Part shown: piece after piece, positions 47,383 to 57,046 of the stretch
Position numbering within the stretch: position 1 is the first letter of the stretch
Layout: each line of letters begins with the position of its first letter
From: Panicum virgatum
Taxonomy: Eukaryota > Streptophyta > Magnoliopsida > Poales > Poaceae
Direction of reading: 5' to 3'
Assembly (NCBI RefSeq): GCF_016808335.1
Contig: NC_053147.1
Span: 14,866,913 to 14,930,912, forward strand
DNA: 64,000 nt
The notes under the pieces: generated by a model
Database searches by the model: none
Told to the model about the DNA's origin: nothing
What the model saw: only the letters and a program-made list of their open reading frames with translations
Made by a program: the position numbers and the translations under genes

Positions 47383-48249
47383 TTCAGCACGAAGTATGCG
47401 TCAACCCAAATCTATGTTTTACCAAAACCACCGACCATATCTGCCTATAAATACCCCGAAGCCGCCGTCAAAGAGGGGGCATCCAAGAGGACATCCAGGA
47501 GGGCATCTAGGAGAGCATCCAGAGATACATTCGAGTTAGACACATGAGAAAGGCGACACCGGAGGCCTCATCGTCCCTCGGCGCCGCTGCAAGTTGGAGG
47601 ACAGCAAGGGATCCATCCCTTGCCGGAGATTTCGTCACCATGATCGACTACGCTTCGCTTAGCTTCATGGGGTAAAGTCCTCGTTTGTTCATGGGGTTGT
47701 AAGGAGATCTTGAGTTGTAATTGTCGAATCCTTTATGAGATTGATCTATCACGATTCTTGTTGATGATGCTTTGATGCTTAATAGTTTGCGACTTGGCTT
47801 TGGGTTTGCTTTGCTCTTGCATGGTTTACTTAGATTACATCAACTATCATGTTCTTGTTGATTCGTTACCGATTATCCTCGTGTAGTGACAGTATGCGGG
47901 AGGGAAAGGTTTTGATCTTGGAACACACCTTTGCTAGATTAGATCCGTTCTTCGTTGCTTGGTGATTACATCTCTAGTGATCCTAGACCCTATGGACAAA
48001 TGCTCTTCATATCTTGTGCACACACCTACCATTGCTCACTAGTCTAGATTAAATTAGATTGGTTAGATTAGATCTATTTCACACTCATACACTCAATATA
48101 GATCTTTTACCAACATCATTAGTGTTTAGTTAAGTATAGTAATATACTTGTTCCATGGATTGATAAACCTTGGGGGAATACTCTAAGGAAAAAGCTACAC
48201 GATCCGTGCGCTTACGGTACGTAAATTGGCGCTTTAAGAAGCGTCAACA
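47383..48249 (+). repeat. 5'-truncated 3' LTR of the Athila-type element
   Basis: It matches the 5' LTR from TTCAGCACGAAGTATG onward and ends at CGTCAACA before the GGGAC duplication. It lacks about the first 330 bp of U3. Together with the inverted copy it makes head-to-head LTRs with a 62 bp spacer (47383-47444). Confidence 0.85.
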
Positions 48250-48254
48250 GGGAC

Positions 48255-50572
48255 CCGGGGGCGAGGGTCTCCCCCTCTTCCGGGCTGGCGGGGTGCTCCG
48301 GGGCATCCCCACCGGTCTCTCCTCCTCCTATTCCCGGCCGGGCAGCGTCCTCCGTGACGCCTCGGCCGGCATCGTCCCCAGTTTTTGGTCGAGCGGCGTT
48401 GTCCGCATCGCCACGGGCGGGCTCGACTTTGACATCCGGCGGAGCGGCGTTCCCCGTACCGCACTGGCCGGCCTCCTCCTCGATGTTGGCCCGAGTGGCC
48501 GCCGCAGCGCCGCTCTGACCAGCTTCATTCCCGCCCTCCTGCACTCGGGTCTGCTGGGCCTGCTGGGCCAACCGAGCCATCGCCTCTCGGAGCTTTGCGG
48601 CCTCCGCCTCTAGGGACTGGTCCCCCCCCCCGGTCGAGGGTTGCGGCGCCGAATGCGGCGTCGGACTCGCCCCGATCTTGAGGGCCTTGGTCGGCGTGAG
48701 GCGGACCGGGCCCTTGGTAGTGGCCCTGTGGCTGGACAAAGGGGGAGAGAACACCGGAGTCAGCAGGAACGAGAAGTCGAACGAACAAGTACGAAAAATG
48801 GAATCAAAACCACTTACTTAGACAGGGAACTCAGGCAGCGCTTGCCTGTGCCGCTCCTCCGGGCCCGCGGCACGCTGACGCATCCTGACGACTGGCCTGG
48901 GGGCATCGCCCTCAGGTCAACCAGACCCCTCGAGGCCATCTGCCCCAGCATCTCCGTACCCGCCGCGGACGTCCTGCCGCCTGCCGGTGTCGCGGACGCA
49001 GGCGTCCGCCCCCCCACCCCTGTCGCCGCCGCTGGCGCGGGTGATCTCCCACCCGCCGTAGGCGCGTGCGACCTCTGTCCCGTAGCCAGCGTGGGTGAAT
49101 CCCATCCCGCGGTCGGCACAGGAGACCTCTGGCCCGTCACTGACGCGGGCGACCTTCGCCCCGACGCCGGTGTGTGCGATCTCCACTCTGCCCTCGCTGC
49201 GGGCGTCACTATATGCGTTGCTGGCGCGAGCCTCCTCTCACCCAGCGTCATCGTCGAGGCCTCGAAACCGGCCCGTCGCTATGCCGGCGGAGGACTCACG
49301 CCCGTCACCGCCTTGAAGTCATCCGACTCTGAGAAATCGACCCCGCCAGTCGAGGAATCCTCCTCCTCGGTGGACTCGGGCGTCGGCAGCGGTGGGATGC
49401 CCTCTCTCCTCGCTCTGGCGCACGCCTTATCGTGCTCCTCCTTCCTCTGCCTCTTCCTGGCAGCCTTCGCCTTCACCTCGTCCTTCCTCTTCTTGTACAA
49501 CTGCGCGTGCAGACGGTTCGCTTCGCGGACTTCGGGGAGCGGGGGCTTCGAGACATAGCCTTTATGGCTCACTCCCTGCGCGCACGAACCGGATCAAAGA
49601 CGAAAAGAAGGAGAAGGGATGGCGGGAAATCGATAATAATCGAAAGCCGGACTCACCAGGCTGATGTACCCCTTCTCGGGGCGCATCTTGATCTTCCAGA
49701 GATCCTCGGGGTTGGAGGGGAAATGCGACACCGCACTCTTCACCCTCAGGGCAGCGGCGTCGAGCGAAAGCAACACACTAGACATCCTCGAGCCCTCGGC
49801 CGCAGCCTCGAGAGTCAGCTCGAAGATCGCCAACCTTCTCTCCATGAGGAGAATCACCCTCTGACGGTGAAAATTCGCGATTACGGCGGGCGCCGTCAGC
49901 CCCTTCTTCGCCAAGCGCTGCAGCGCATTGGTGAGCACCTTGAGCCTGGGCTGGCGCTCGTGGGGCACCCCCCACTTCCATGCATCCGGTTTCTCCCAGA
50001 GCACCTTGTCGGTGAACGCCGGGAGCTGCTCGTCGTCGTTGCACAGGTAAAACCACCCTCGGGTCCACCCGGCGTTGTTCGTGGTCATCTTGCAGGGGAT
50101 GTACAGATTCCTCCTATTCTCGCGCACCTGGAGCATGAGGCCACCCACGCGCGTGTATCTCCTCACCTGTCCCTGGACGTACTCGGTGTAGAGTTCGCCG
50201 CGGAACAGATGCACCCATAGGTCCCAGTGCGCCTCCACCCCCCAAAAAGCCCTCACAAATGGCGACGAAGACCGCCTCCTATGAGACAGAGTTGGGGGCG
50301 AAGTTGTGCAGCTCCACTCCGTAGAGGTGGCAGAGTGCGCAGACGAACATGACGGCGAGGACGCCGAATCCTCGCTTGTGGGGCCGCACGAGGGTCACGA
50401 TGTAGCCGCTAGGGGACTTCAGCTCCCTCTCCTCCGGTCTCGGGGTGATCCACACCGGCCGCGATGACTCGGTGTTCGGTAGCAAGAGCCCCTCGTCGAA
50501 CGGTGCCTCCAGGACCACCTCGGTGGCTGTGGACTTGCTCCATGGTGCCGGCTCCGCGAACTGCGCCATCAC
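48255..50572 (-). pseudogene. Tat antisense gene, 5' portion with Transposase_28-like domain
   Basis: The minus-strand gene starts at about 50572. Near the N-terminus it has SPSGYIVTLVRPHKRGFGV and ALCHLYGVELHNFAPNSV, then GVEAHWDLWVHLF. This is the pattern of the domain called putative gypsy-type transposon (Transposase_28, PF04195). It is found as an antisense gene in grass Tat elements and its function is unknown. Later segments are Ala/Glu/Lys-rich (49572-49279) and low-complexity (48754-48260). The reading frame changes near 50260 and elsewhere. It continues after the Athila insertion at 42049. Confidence 0.75.
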
Positions 50573-51012
50573 TTCAACCGATGGGGAACGCGGGGAATAG
50601 GCTCGAACGAAGGCTAAGGTGCACTCGCTCTTCTCTTCTTCCTCCCCTCACTTCTTGGCTCTGCGCTCTAGATGTAGCGGAGATGAAGAAGGCAGGGGAG
50701 GCGAAAGCAAATGGCCAGGTGAGCCGAACAGATCCCCCCTCTCTCTTTTTTATCCACCGCTCCGGGCGGATTCACCGCGGCAGCCCCAAATCTACCGCAT
50801 TAAATGCGGGAGATTTCACAGCCACCGATGGCTGGGCCCCACGACCGCGGAGACCCTACACGCTCGAGTGGCAATAATCGCGGCGCCGCAACCGACGTGG
50901 GCGGCGGCACTGTAAGCCGTATCATCAGCCGGTCACCGCCCACGCCTCTCCACCTGCCCGAGATGATCGTCTGAAAAGGCGCGCATGCACCGCACGCACC
51001 GGGCCATGTCAC
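50573..51012. other. Upstream region of the Tat antisense gene
   Basis: This is noncoding DNA between the antisense gene start and the chromodomain element. It could hold the antisense promoter; no TATA box is convincing. The left flank of the next element is GTCAC at 51008-51012. Confidence 0.4.
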
Positions 51013-54000
51013 TGTGACACCTTAGGTGTCTGTACAGTAGAACTGCATTTATTTTATGCATCATGTGCTTAAATTGCTTGAACAAGGGTCTTATTTTAAA
51101 AATATAAGGTTAATTATGTAAATATGATTTGATGCAAGGTCCTTTCTATAATTTAATTTGAATAGGATGGGTGAATATTGCTTTTGTGAAGGGTTTCTTT
51201 GTAAAATTCAGTGTAATCATTACATGGCAGGAAATTTTACTTTTTAGTCTGAAATTAAGGTGAATTTGCTTTGGAAAAGGCAAAAGTCCATTAAATTCAA
51301 AATCCTTTCTGTGTTTTCAAAATAACTCTTCACCCTTTGGTCAAATCAATTTTTGCACAACATCAAAGTTGTAGATCTTGAAAAGTTGAACAACTTTCAT
51401 GTTGGGCACTTTTTCATTTGAGCCCTAGTTTAGGAGTTATTTTTTTTATAGTAGGACCCCTAAACTTTTCTGAAATTGCAAACAAGTCCAGTTGTCATCT
51501 TCCTCCTCTCTCCCTCTCTGCTTCCTCTGCCGCCGGTGCAGAGCGGCGCCGCCCGCCGCTGTGGGAGGGCCGCAGGCCACCTCCTGCTCGCCGTGGCCTT
51601 CCACGCGTCGTGCTCAGGCTCCTCGCCGCCCTTTTCCCCTCGCGCTGGACTTCCCCCGCTCCTGCCACGCAACCCCGAGGCCCATCCACACCCCCATTCC
51701 ACCGCCGCAGCACGGCCACCGGTGAGCTGTCCGAGCCGCCGCCGCACCTCGCCATGGGAAACACCCCAGCCAACCGCCCCAGCCCTCACCAAACCCACCA
51801 ATCGACGCGCCTTGACCTCCTCGAGCTCCCTAGCCACCTCTAGCTCGCCGCCGGTGAGTCCCCTGGCCGGAACGCCGGCCGATTACCCTCCCTGTCTTCT
51901 TCTCAAGCGAGCCAGGGGCCACATTGCAAACTCTTTTTCTTTCTAGGGACCTATCTGCAAGTTTTCAGTTCCTTTCCTTTTGTTTCTAGGCTGAACTTTG
52001 AAAATGCCTAGAAATTCGTAGAAAAATACAAATCAAAATGTTTTGGAATCTTTGTTACAAGACCTACAAATTTTGTTACATAGACATTTTCAGTTTTGGT
52101 CTGCATGTTAATCCAAGAAAAAGAATAGAATAAATAGGCTTTAATTGTTCTAGGAGTTGTACTCCGTAACTTCATGTGGTTTTTGGCTAGAATGTGTCTT
52201 GCAGTGTTACTAGTTATTTTATTCTGTAGAATTTAATCTTGTTCTAGGTGCTGTCTGAGTAAATGTTTTATTCCGAATAATTGGCAAACCATGATTTACA
52301 TGCTATGTGTACTAACTAAAACTTACTTTGTGAAGATAATCAAATTGTCTTGTGAGGTTAATCATGTTGTTTTGTGTAGTAAGACATGTTAAATAACTAC
52401 TCTATAAATGATTGCCCATATGTTAAGTTATGCTTGCTAATTTGTAGACTGCACCTTTATCGCGAAGTGTGTATGATTGTAATATCGTTTCTTGCATCAC
52501 ATATAGATACGACTGTTCTAGCTGACGGGACGTACGAGCTGATCTCGGAGTCCGAAAGAGTTGATCAAGAAGCCCAGGTGAACGCCGCTACACTGACTAA
52601 AGACCCGGACCAAAGTCTGGAAGAGCCCAAGATTGATCTAGCTAGTGACTACCGCGAAGGCAAGCCCCGGACATAAACCCAGTATTTCAAATTATGCACT
52701 TTATATACTACTTGTGCATTTACAGTTCTTAGGATTTAAATTGAAACCCTAGATGCATGATCCTAGGAACCTATGTACTGAACACTAGACTTGAGTTCGA
52801 GTAATTGCTATGCTAATAGGACCGGTAAAAGTCGATTGTTTGCCTATCACTTGCGAGCTTAATAGGAGTTGCTTGTTTTCTTTTATCTGCAATCACTATA
52901 AGGACATCAGACGGGGGCATGTTCGATATCATGACCTTGGGTGAGACTCCGTCTGTGTTGATGAATTCTGCTAAGGTTGCGGTGTGTGGTAGCGGTGGTT
53001 AAGTGTTTGAACGTACTAGCCACATGTCGTAAATATGGTACGCGGTAAGCCTAGTAGCTGATCGGACCGGTGAGTGGATATACCTTTCACTCTCTCTTAG
53101 AGATAGGTTTTTATGTTTATGTTGCGCAACCCATGGGTGCAGGGAGAAAGTTGGTGCCCTGTAGTCGGGGAGAGTGACCCTATCCACAAGCCAGAATGAA
53201 AGGTCCACGGTTGTTTGGGAACGACCTGACGGTGTTCCAAAAGTACGTGTTAGGTTTACCTTGCAAGGTTGGAAATTCGATTCGAATCGTCCGTCTCTCG
53301 CGGATATTGAGACTACTTGATCCCTTTCCACACAGAGTAATAAGAGTAATATTATTATGATCAATCTTGATGTTTGACTAAAGTTCTACCATGGTTGATT
53401 AGAATTAGTTGCTTACATAGAATGGTTAATCAACTAGAATATTAAAAGCTAAAATGTGAAATTAAGGACCTACTCTTTGTTGCTTTTCAGCAAAAGGAAA
53501 ACCAGAGCCTTACAGAACCCTGCATAGTCTAGCTAAGTGGACTAAGTATATCCGTTGACGGTTAAGTCTTGCTGAGTATTAGTATACTCAGCCTTGCTGT
53601 TGAATCCTGTTTTAGATATGAGTTTTGAGGACCAGACCGCTAGTCTGACTTGGCCCTGCTCTTTGCCCTCTGGCTGGTCCGTAGAGTGGGATCCGTCTCC
53701 GGCTGGCAATGACCCCGACGACTGATACCTTGCTTGGGCAAGCTTGATATCCTTTTACGACGTATTGTAGCCATCGTGTTTTCTTTCCGCTGCTTAAACT
53801 CTGAACTTTAAACTTATGTTTTGTATAACGTTTTATTGAGTTTGGACCTGTAATAATACTTTGAACTTGTTGTAATAACTACTATGCCTGTGTTGTAAAA
53901 TATATGGTTGTAATATCTCTAGACTCGCCTTCGTGCGGGGTATGCTTGTTCGATCCGAGATCCGGTGGTTGTATAGGGACGTTACCCGACAGACCAAGAA

Positions 54001-54092
54001 TTGTTCCATTTGAAGTGTGTTTGAGTCGGTGTTGCCTTTTATGGTGATGGCCAGCGCACTTGAGCCGGGGTAATTCAGGTGGTTCTGCCACA
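51013..54092 (+). repeat. 5' LTR (3080 bp) of the chromodomain element
   Basis: It begins TGTGACACCTTAGG and ends GGTTCTGCCACA; the PBS TGGTATCAGAGC follows at 54095. Internal landmarks: a GC-rich block 51530-51870 ending in a GTGAGT donor-like site at 51854; the acceptor-like ATATAG at 52501-52506; the conserved short open frame to 52676; and a near-palindrome TGAGTATTAGTATACTCA at 53573-53590. It lacks a 489 bp segment present in the 3' LTR. Confidence 0.9.
52507..52676 (+). other. Conserved LTR block with short open frame (5' LTR copy)
   Basis: It follows TTGCATCACATATAG. The frame reads DTTVLADGTYELIS and ends DYREGKPRT followed by TAA. It is open upstream to an in-frame Met at 52386, giving 96 codons. 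The 3' LTR copy is 62737-62907. From the donor at 51854, splicing would not join it in frame to a stop-free upstream frame in this copy, so translation is uncertain. Confidence 0.45.
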
Positions 54093-55374
54093 GCTGGTAT
54101 CAGAGCTACAAGTATACACCAGAGGTGTTGGAACCTTAAAAATAGATTTCTGTATAAAATTGGACCAACAAAGTATTTATAAAACTACGTTGGTTTCGTT
54201 AAGGATTGTGCTTAGAATGTAAAGCCCTAGGGGAATTTATGGGAGTTACTAGGTGGCTATCTACTTATGGTTTATTTATATCTGACTTCCAGTACTTTAC
54301 ATTTCTATCAAACCTTACTTTTGTGCACAATAAATCTTTTAAATTCTGTAACGACGCACCTACGCTAAGATAAGAAGGTAAGGATCCTCAATCAGCTGAG
54401 GGAGTCTGACCTTCCCGTCGGTGATGCGATCCGAACGCTGCCCTCAAGCAGTGAATTACTTGAGGTACTGCCAATATACCAACTATTAGTTGACTATATT
54501 GGGAGTAAAATATACTCAGTAAGCTGAGGGAGTCTGACCTTTCCGTCGGCAATGCGAACCAAAAGCTGCGCTCAAGCAGTGGCCTAGTTGAGCTACTGCC
54601 AATATACTGACCATCGGTCGATTATATTGGGAGTAAAAGTACCCCGTGAATACGTTGCCTCGGTAACGTATGAGCACTGTCCATGCAGTGTTGGACGCAT
54701 GGATGCCGCTTCTATAGTGAGCGGTAATGTATGGGAACACTTTCATGAGTGCTGGCGTGAAAGGTTCAATGCATATATATGTTCTATCAATCTTCTGCAG
54801 GTACACTAACCGCGATTCGATAAGTTAAGAATGGTTAGAATTTATTGGCTAGATATTATAGGGAGAGACATATCTATGTTATGCCACCGAACTAACCGCG
54901 TAAGCTCAATAATAGTTGGCAATTGCTTATCTTGTGAGGGCGAATAGATCGTGCATGCATAGTTTGATGATGTTTGATTTGATTCCTAGGATTTGAATTT
55001 GTTACATGAGCCTTTTTAAGGAATTTCTAGCGTGGATCATCATGAATATGTCTTAGTATGCTTAAATAATAAGTTGAGTTAAAACTTGATATTAGGAGCA
55101 TGTTTGTTGAAACACTTAGACTTTCTTGGATGTAAAAGATGGAATTGAGTCATGCCTTCATCCTTAGCCCCATCTTGATGTCATAATGATCTTTTCATTC
55201 CATAGAATCTCAAATGATGAACCAGTACCAATCGTGGTTTGTTTACTTCCTAAGTCTTGTGAAACCATATAATCTTTTGAATCAGAATCACATTTTTCCG
55301 CAATCTTCTTAAAAGCTTTATTTGAGAAGTCTTGAGATAATCATATAACTCACATTTGAATCTTTTTGATTCAA
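54093..55374 (+). other. 5' untranslated leader of the chromodomain element with PBS and 128 bp tandem duplication
   Basis: The PBS TGGTATCAGAGC is at 54095-54106. Two 128 bp units (54383-54510 and 54511-54638) share AGCTGAGGGAGTCTGACC, CTCAAGCAGTG and TACTGCCAATATA. The location suits a packaging or translation-control signal. No long ORF is seen before 55375. Confidence 0.7.
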
Positions 55375-56052
55375 ATGGCGGACCTTCCGAGTATCTTCTG
55401 GGATGATGATGGATATGCTCATACTGATTGCCTGTACTGGGAGGGCTTTTCTAGGATTTTGTGGGATACGCTTCGTATTTTCCACTACCCAGAACCACCC
55501 CGGTACAAGGGACGACAGTTTTATGAGGATGGAGTTCAGAAGTGCAGTGCCACCATGACCATTCCTCAACATCCCACTTTGGCTTGGCCATCTATTGAGA
55601 TTGAGGTGGTTGGATATCGCCTTGTGGACACTTTTGAGATAGCAGCCCTCAAAGCTATTACTACCTTCTGTGAGCACCATCCAAATAAAGTGGCCGCTTA
55701 TCCTATTGGCTTGTTCCCGGCAGTCAATGCTGGCAACGCAGAGTGGCTCTTCAGAACCACCCACTTTGGTCACTTATCTGGAGATGTGAATGATGAGACT
55801 ATCCAGGCGGTGATTAGGTATATGAATGCCCAGTACCGCTATCAGGTCCTTCAGCAGAGGCACATAAATCAGGTGATGGACTTGGCCCAGACTTTTCAGC
55901 GAGGTCTTAGCCTGAGAGACACTCAGATTCAGGGGCTTAATGAGGCTGTTGCTGGGAGAGATAACGTCATTGCACAGTACGAGCTTCAGGTTCTGGAGCA
56001 TGGTGCTGAAATAGTGAAGCGCAACACGGTGATTGCTTTTCTTCAGGAGTAG
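55375..56052 (+). CDS. Pre-gag ORF of the chromodomain element, function unknown
   Basis: An intact 225-residue frame starts MADLPSIFWDDDGYAHTD. It has an aromatic, acidic N-terminal half and a predicted helical C-terminal third rich in Gln/Glu (after about residue 150), likely coiled coil. It ends at a TAG (56050-56052) that probably replaced CAG, since the frame continues to 56187. It may be the N-terminal part of the gag polyprotein in the intact element, because the capsid region follows after a frame change near 56170. I do not recognise a named domain. Confidence 0.6.
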   Translation: MADLPSIFWDDDGYAHTDCLYWEGFSRILWDTLRIFHYPEPPRYKGRQFYEDGVQKCSATMTIPQHPTLAWPSIEIEVVGYRLVDTFEIAALKAITTFCEHHPNKVAAYPIGLFPAVNAGNAEWLFRTTHFGHLSGDVNDETIQAVIRYMNAQYRYQVLQQRHINQVMDLAQTFQRGLSLRDTQIQGLNEAVAGRDNVIAQYELQVLEHGAEIVKRNTVIAFLQE

Positions 56053-56189
56053 GTTCACGAGCTGCAAATGGAGCTGGGTGATGCTATAGATCATATTGGT
56101 ATGCTCCATGAGCAGCCAATACCTCCAGTTGTCCCAGCCGAGCCTGCAGCAGAATCCGCCATGCCAGCAGCAGCGTGGAGGACGTGATG

Positions 56190-57046
56190 AGCAACCAGCG
56201 GGTTACAAGGAATTCTTTGGTACCCAACCTCCGCAGTTCAGCCGGACTGATGAACCATTGGATGCCAATGCTTGGCTCCGTACTATTGAGTCCAAGTTTG
56301 CCCTGCTAGCAGTACCTTGGGCTGATGCGAACAAGGCTCAGTTCACCGCCCAGCAGCTTCGTGGCACCGCTCGCATTTGGTGGGATCACTATTGTGCTAT
56401 GCAGCCTGCTGGACATGTTATCTCTTAGGAGGAATTCTAGAATGCCTTTAGGACACATCATATTCCCGAGGGACTGATTGAGAGGAAGTTGAATGAATTC
56501 TTAGCTTTGAATCAAGGGACCCGCACTGTTCTTCAGTATGCACATGCCTTCAATCATTTGTGCCAGTACGCAGGCCATCATGCGGATACTGACACCAAGA
56601 AACGCGACCGTTTTCATCGTGGCCTCAACACCAAGCTCAAGGAACGCCGGAATCTTGTTCAGCCAGACACTTATAATGAGCTGGTCAACATGGCCATTAC
56701 TCAAGAAGATTGTATCCCCACGTACCGTGCCGAGAAGAAGCGAAAGGCACCAACAGGACCCTTGAGTGCTCAGCCACCAAGGTATCGTCTGGTGCAGAAT
56801 ACTCCACCAAGAGCTCCACAGAAAAATTCCCCAATGGGCAGGTTTGTTTTTAGGCTGCCTCAGCAACAGGGAGGATTCAGACCTCTAGTCTTTCAGCAGC
56901 GGCAGCAGTTTGGCCCAAGGCCAAATGCCCCACAGTTCAATCGCGGGAACGGTGACAATCGACGTTTCAATTGCGGCAGTACTTCCCATTTCGCCAAGAA
57001 TTGCCCGCAGCCCAAGAAGCCTTATTTGGGGCAGAACTCCAACTAG
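56190..57046 (+). pseudogene. gag capsid and zinc knuckle of the chromodomain element
   Basis: The retrotransposon gag core starts KEFFGTQPPQFSRTDEPLDA and continues with WLRTIESKFALL, ARIWWDHYCAM and RDRFHRGLNTKLKERRN. The zinc knuckle reads RFNCGSTSHFAKNC, so the first Cys is replaced by Arg (codon 56963-56965). Stops at 56426 and 56438 interrupt it, and the gag part ends at TAG 57044-57046. All three are one transition from a sense codon. Confidence 0.8.

Larger units (their letters stand above)
42055..48249 (+). mobile_element. Chimeric Athila-type LTR retrotransposon inserted in the Tat antisense gene
   Basis: It is bounded by perfect 5 bp duplications GGGAC (42050-42054 and 48250-48254). 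It starts TGTTGGCGCTCC and ends AAGCGTCAACA. From left to right it holds a 5' LTR, PBS, Athila-like gag, protease and the first part of RT (to about 45965). Next come an unidentified segment, a fragment of the 3' end and LTR of another gypsy element (to 46553), an inverted Athila LTR with PBS (46554-47382) and a 5'-truncated forward LTR (47383-48249). Confidence 0.8.
32160..51012 (+). mobile_element. Tat/Retand-lineage Ty3/gypsy retrotransposon (nested, 3' end outside window)
   Basis: The order is 5' LTR, PBS, gag, protease, RT, RNase H, a second RNase H, integrase, then a minus-strand gene in the 3' region. The second RNase H and the antisense gene mark the Tat lineage of grasses. It is interrupted by an Athila-type chimera (42055-48249) and by the chromodomain element from 51013; its 3' LTR is not in the window. 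All frames are broken by stops. Confidence 0.85.

Noticed and set aside
51476..51946. 156-codon Ser/Pro-rich frame in the 5' LTR
   Set aside because: GC-rich low-complexity block; the corresponding frame in the 3' LTR is disrupted and differs, so coding is not supported.
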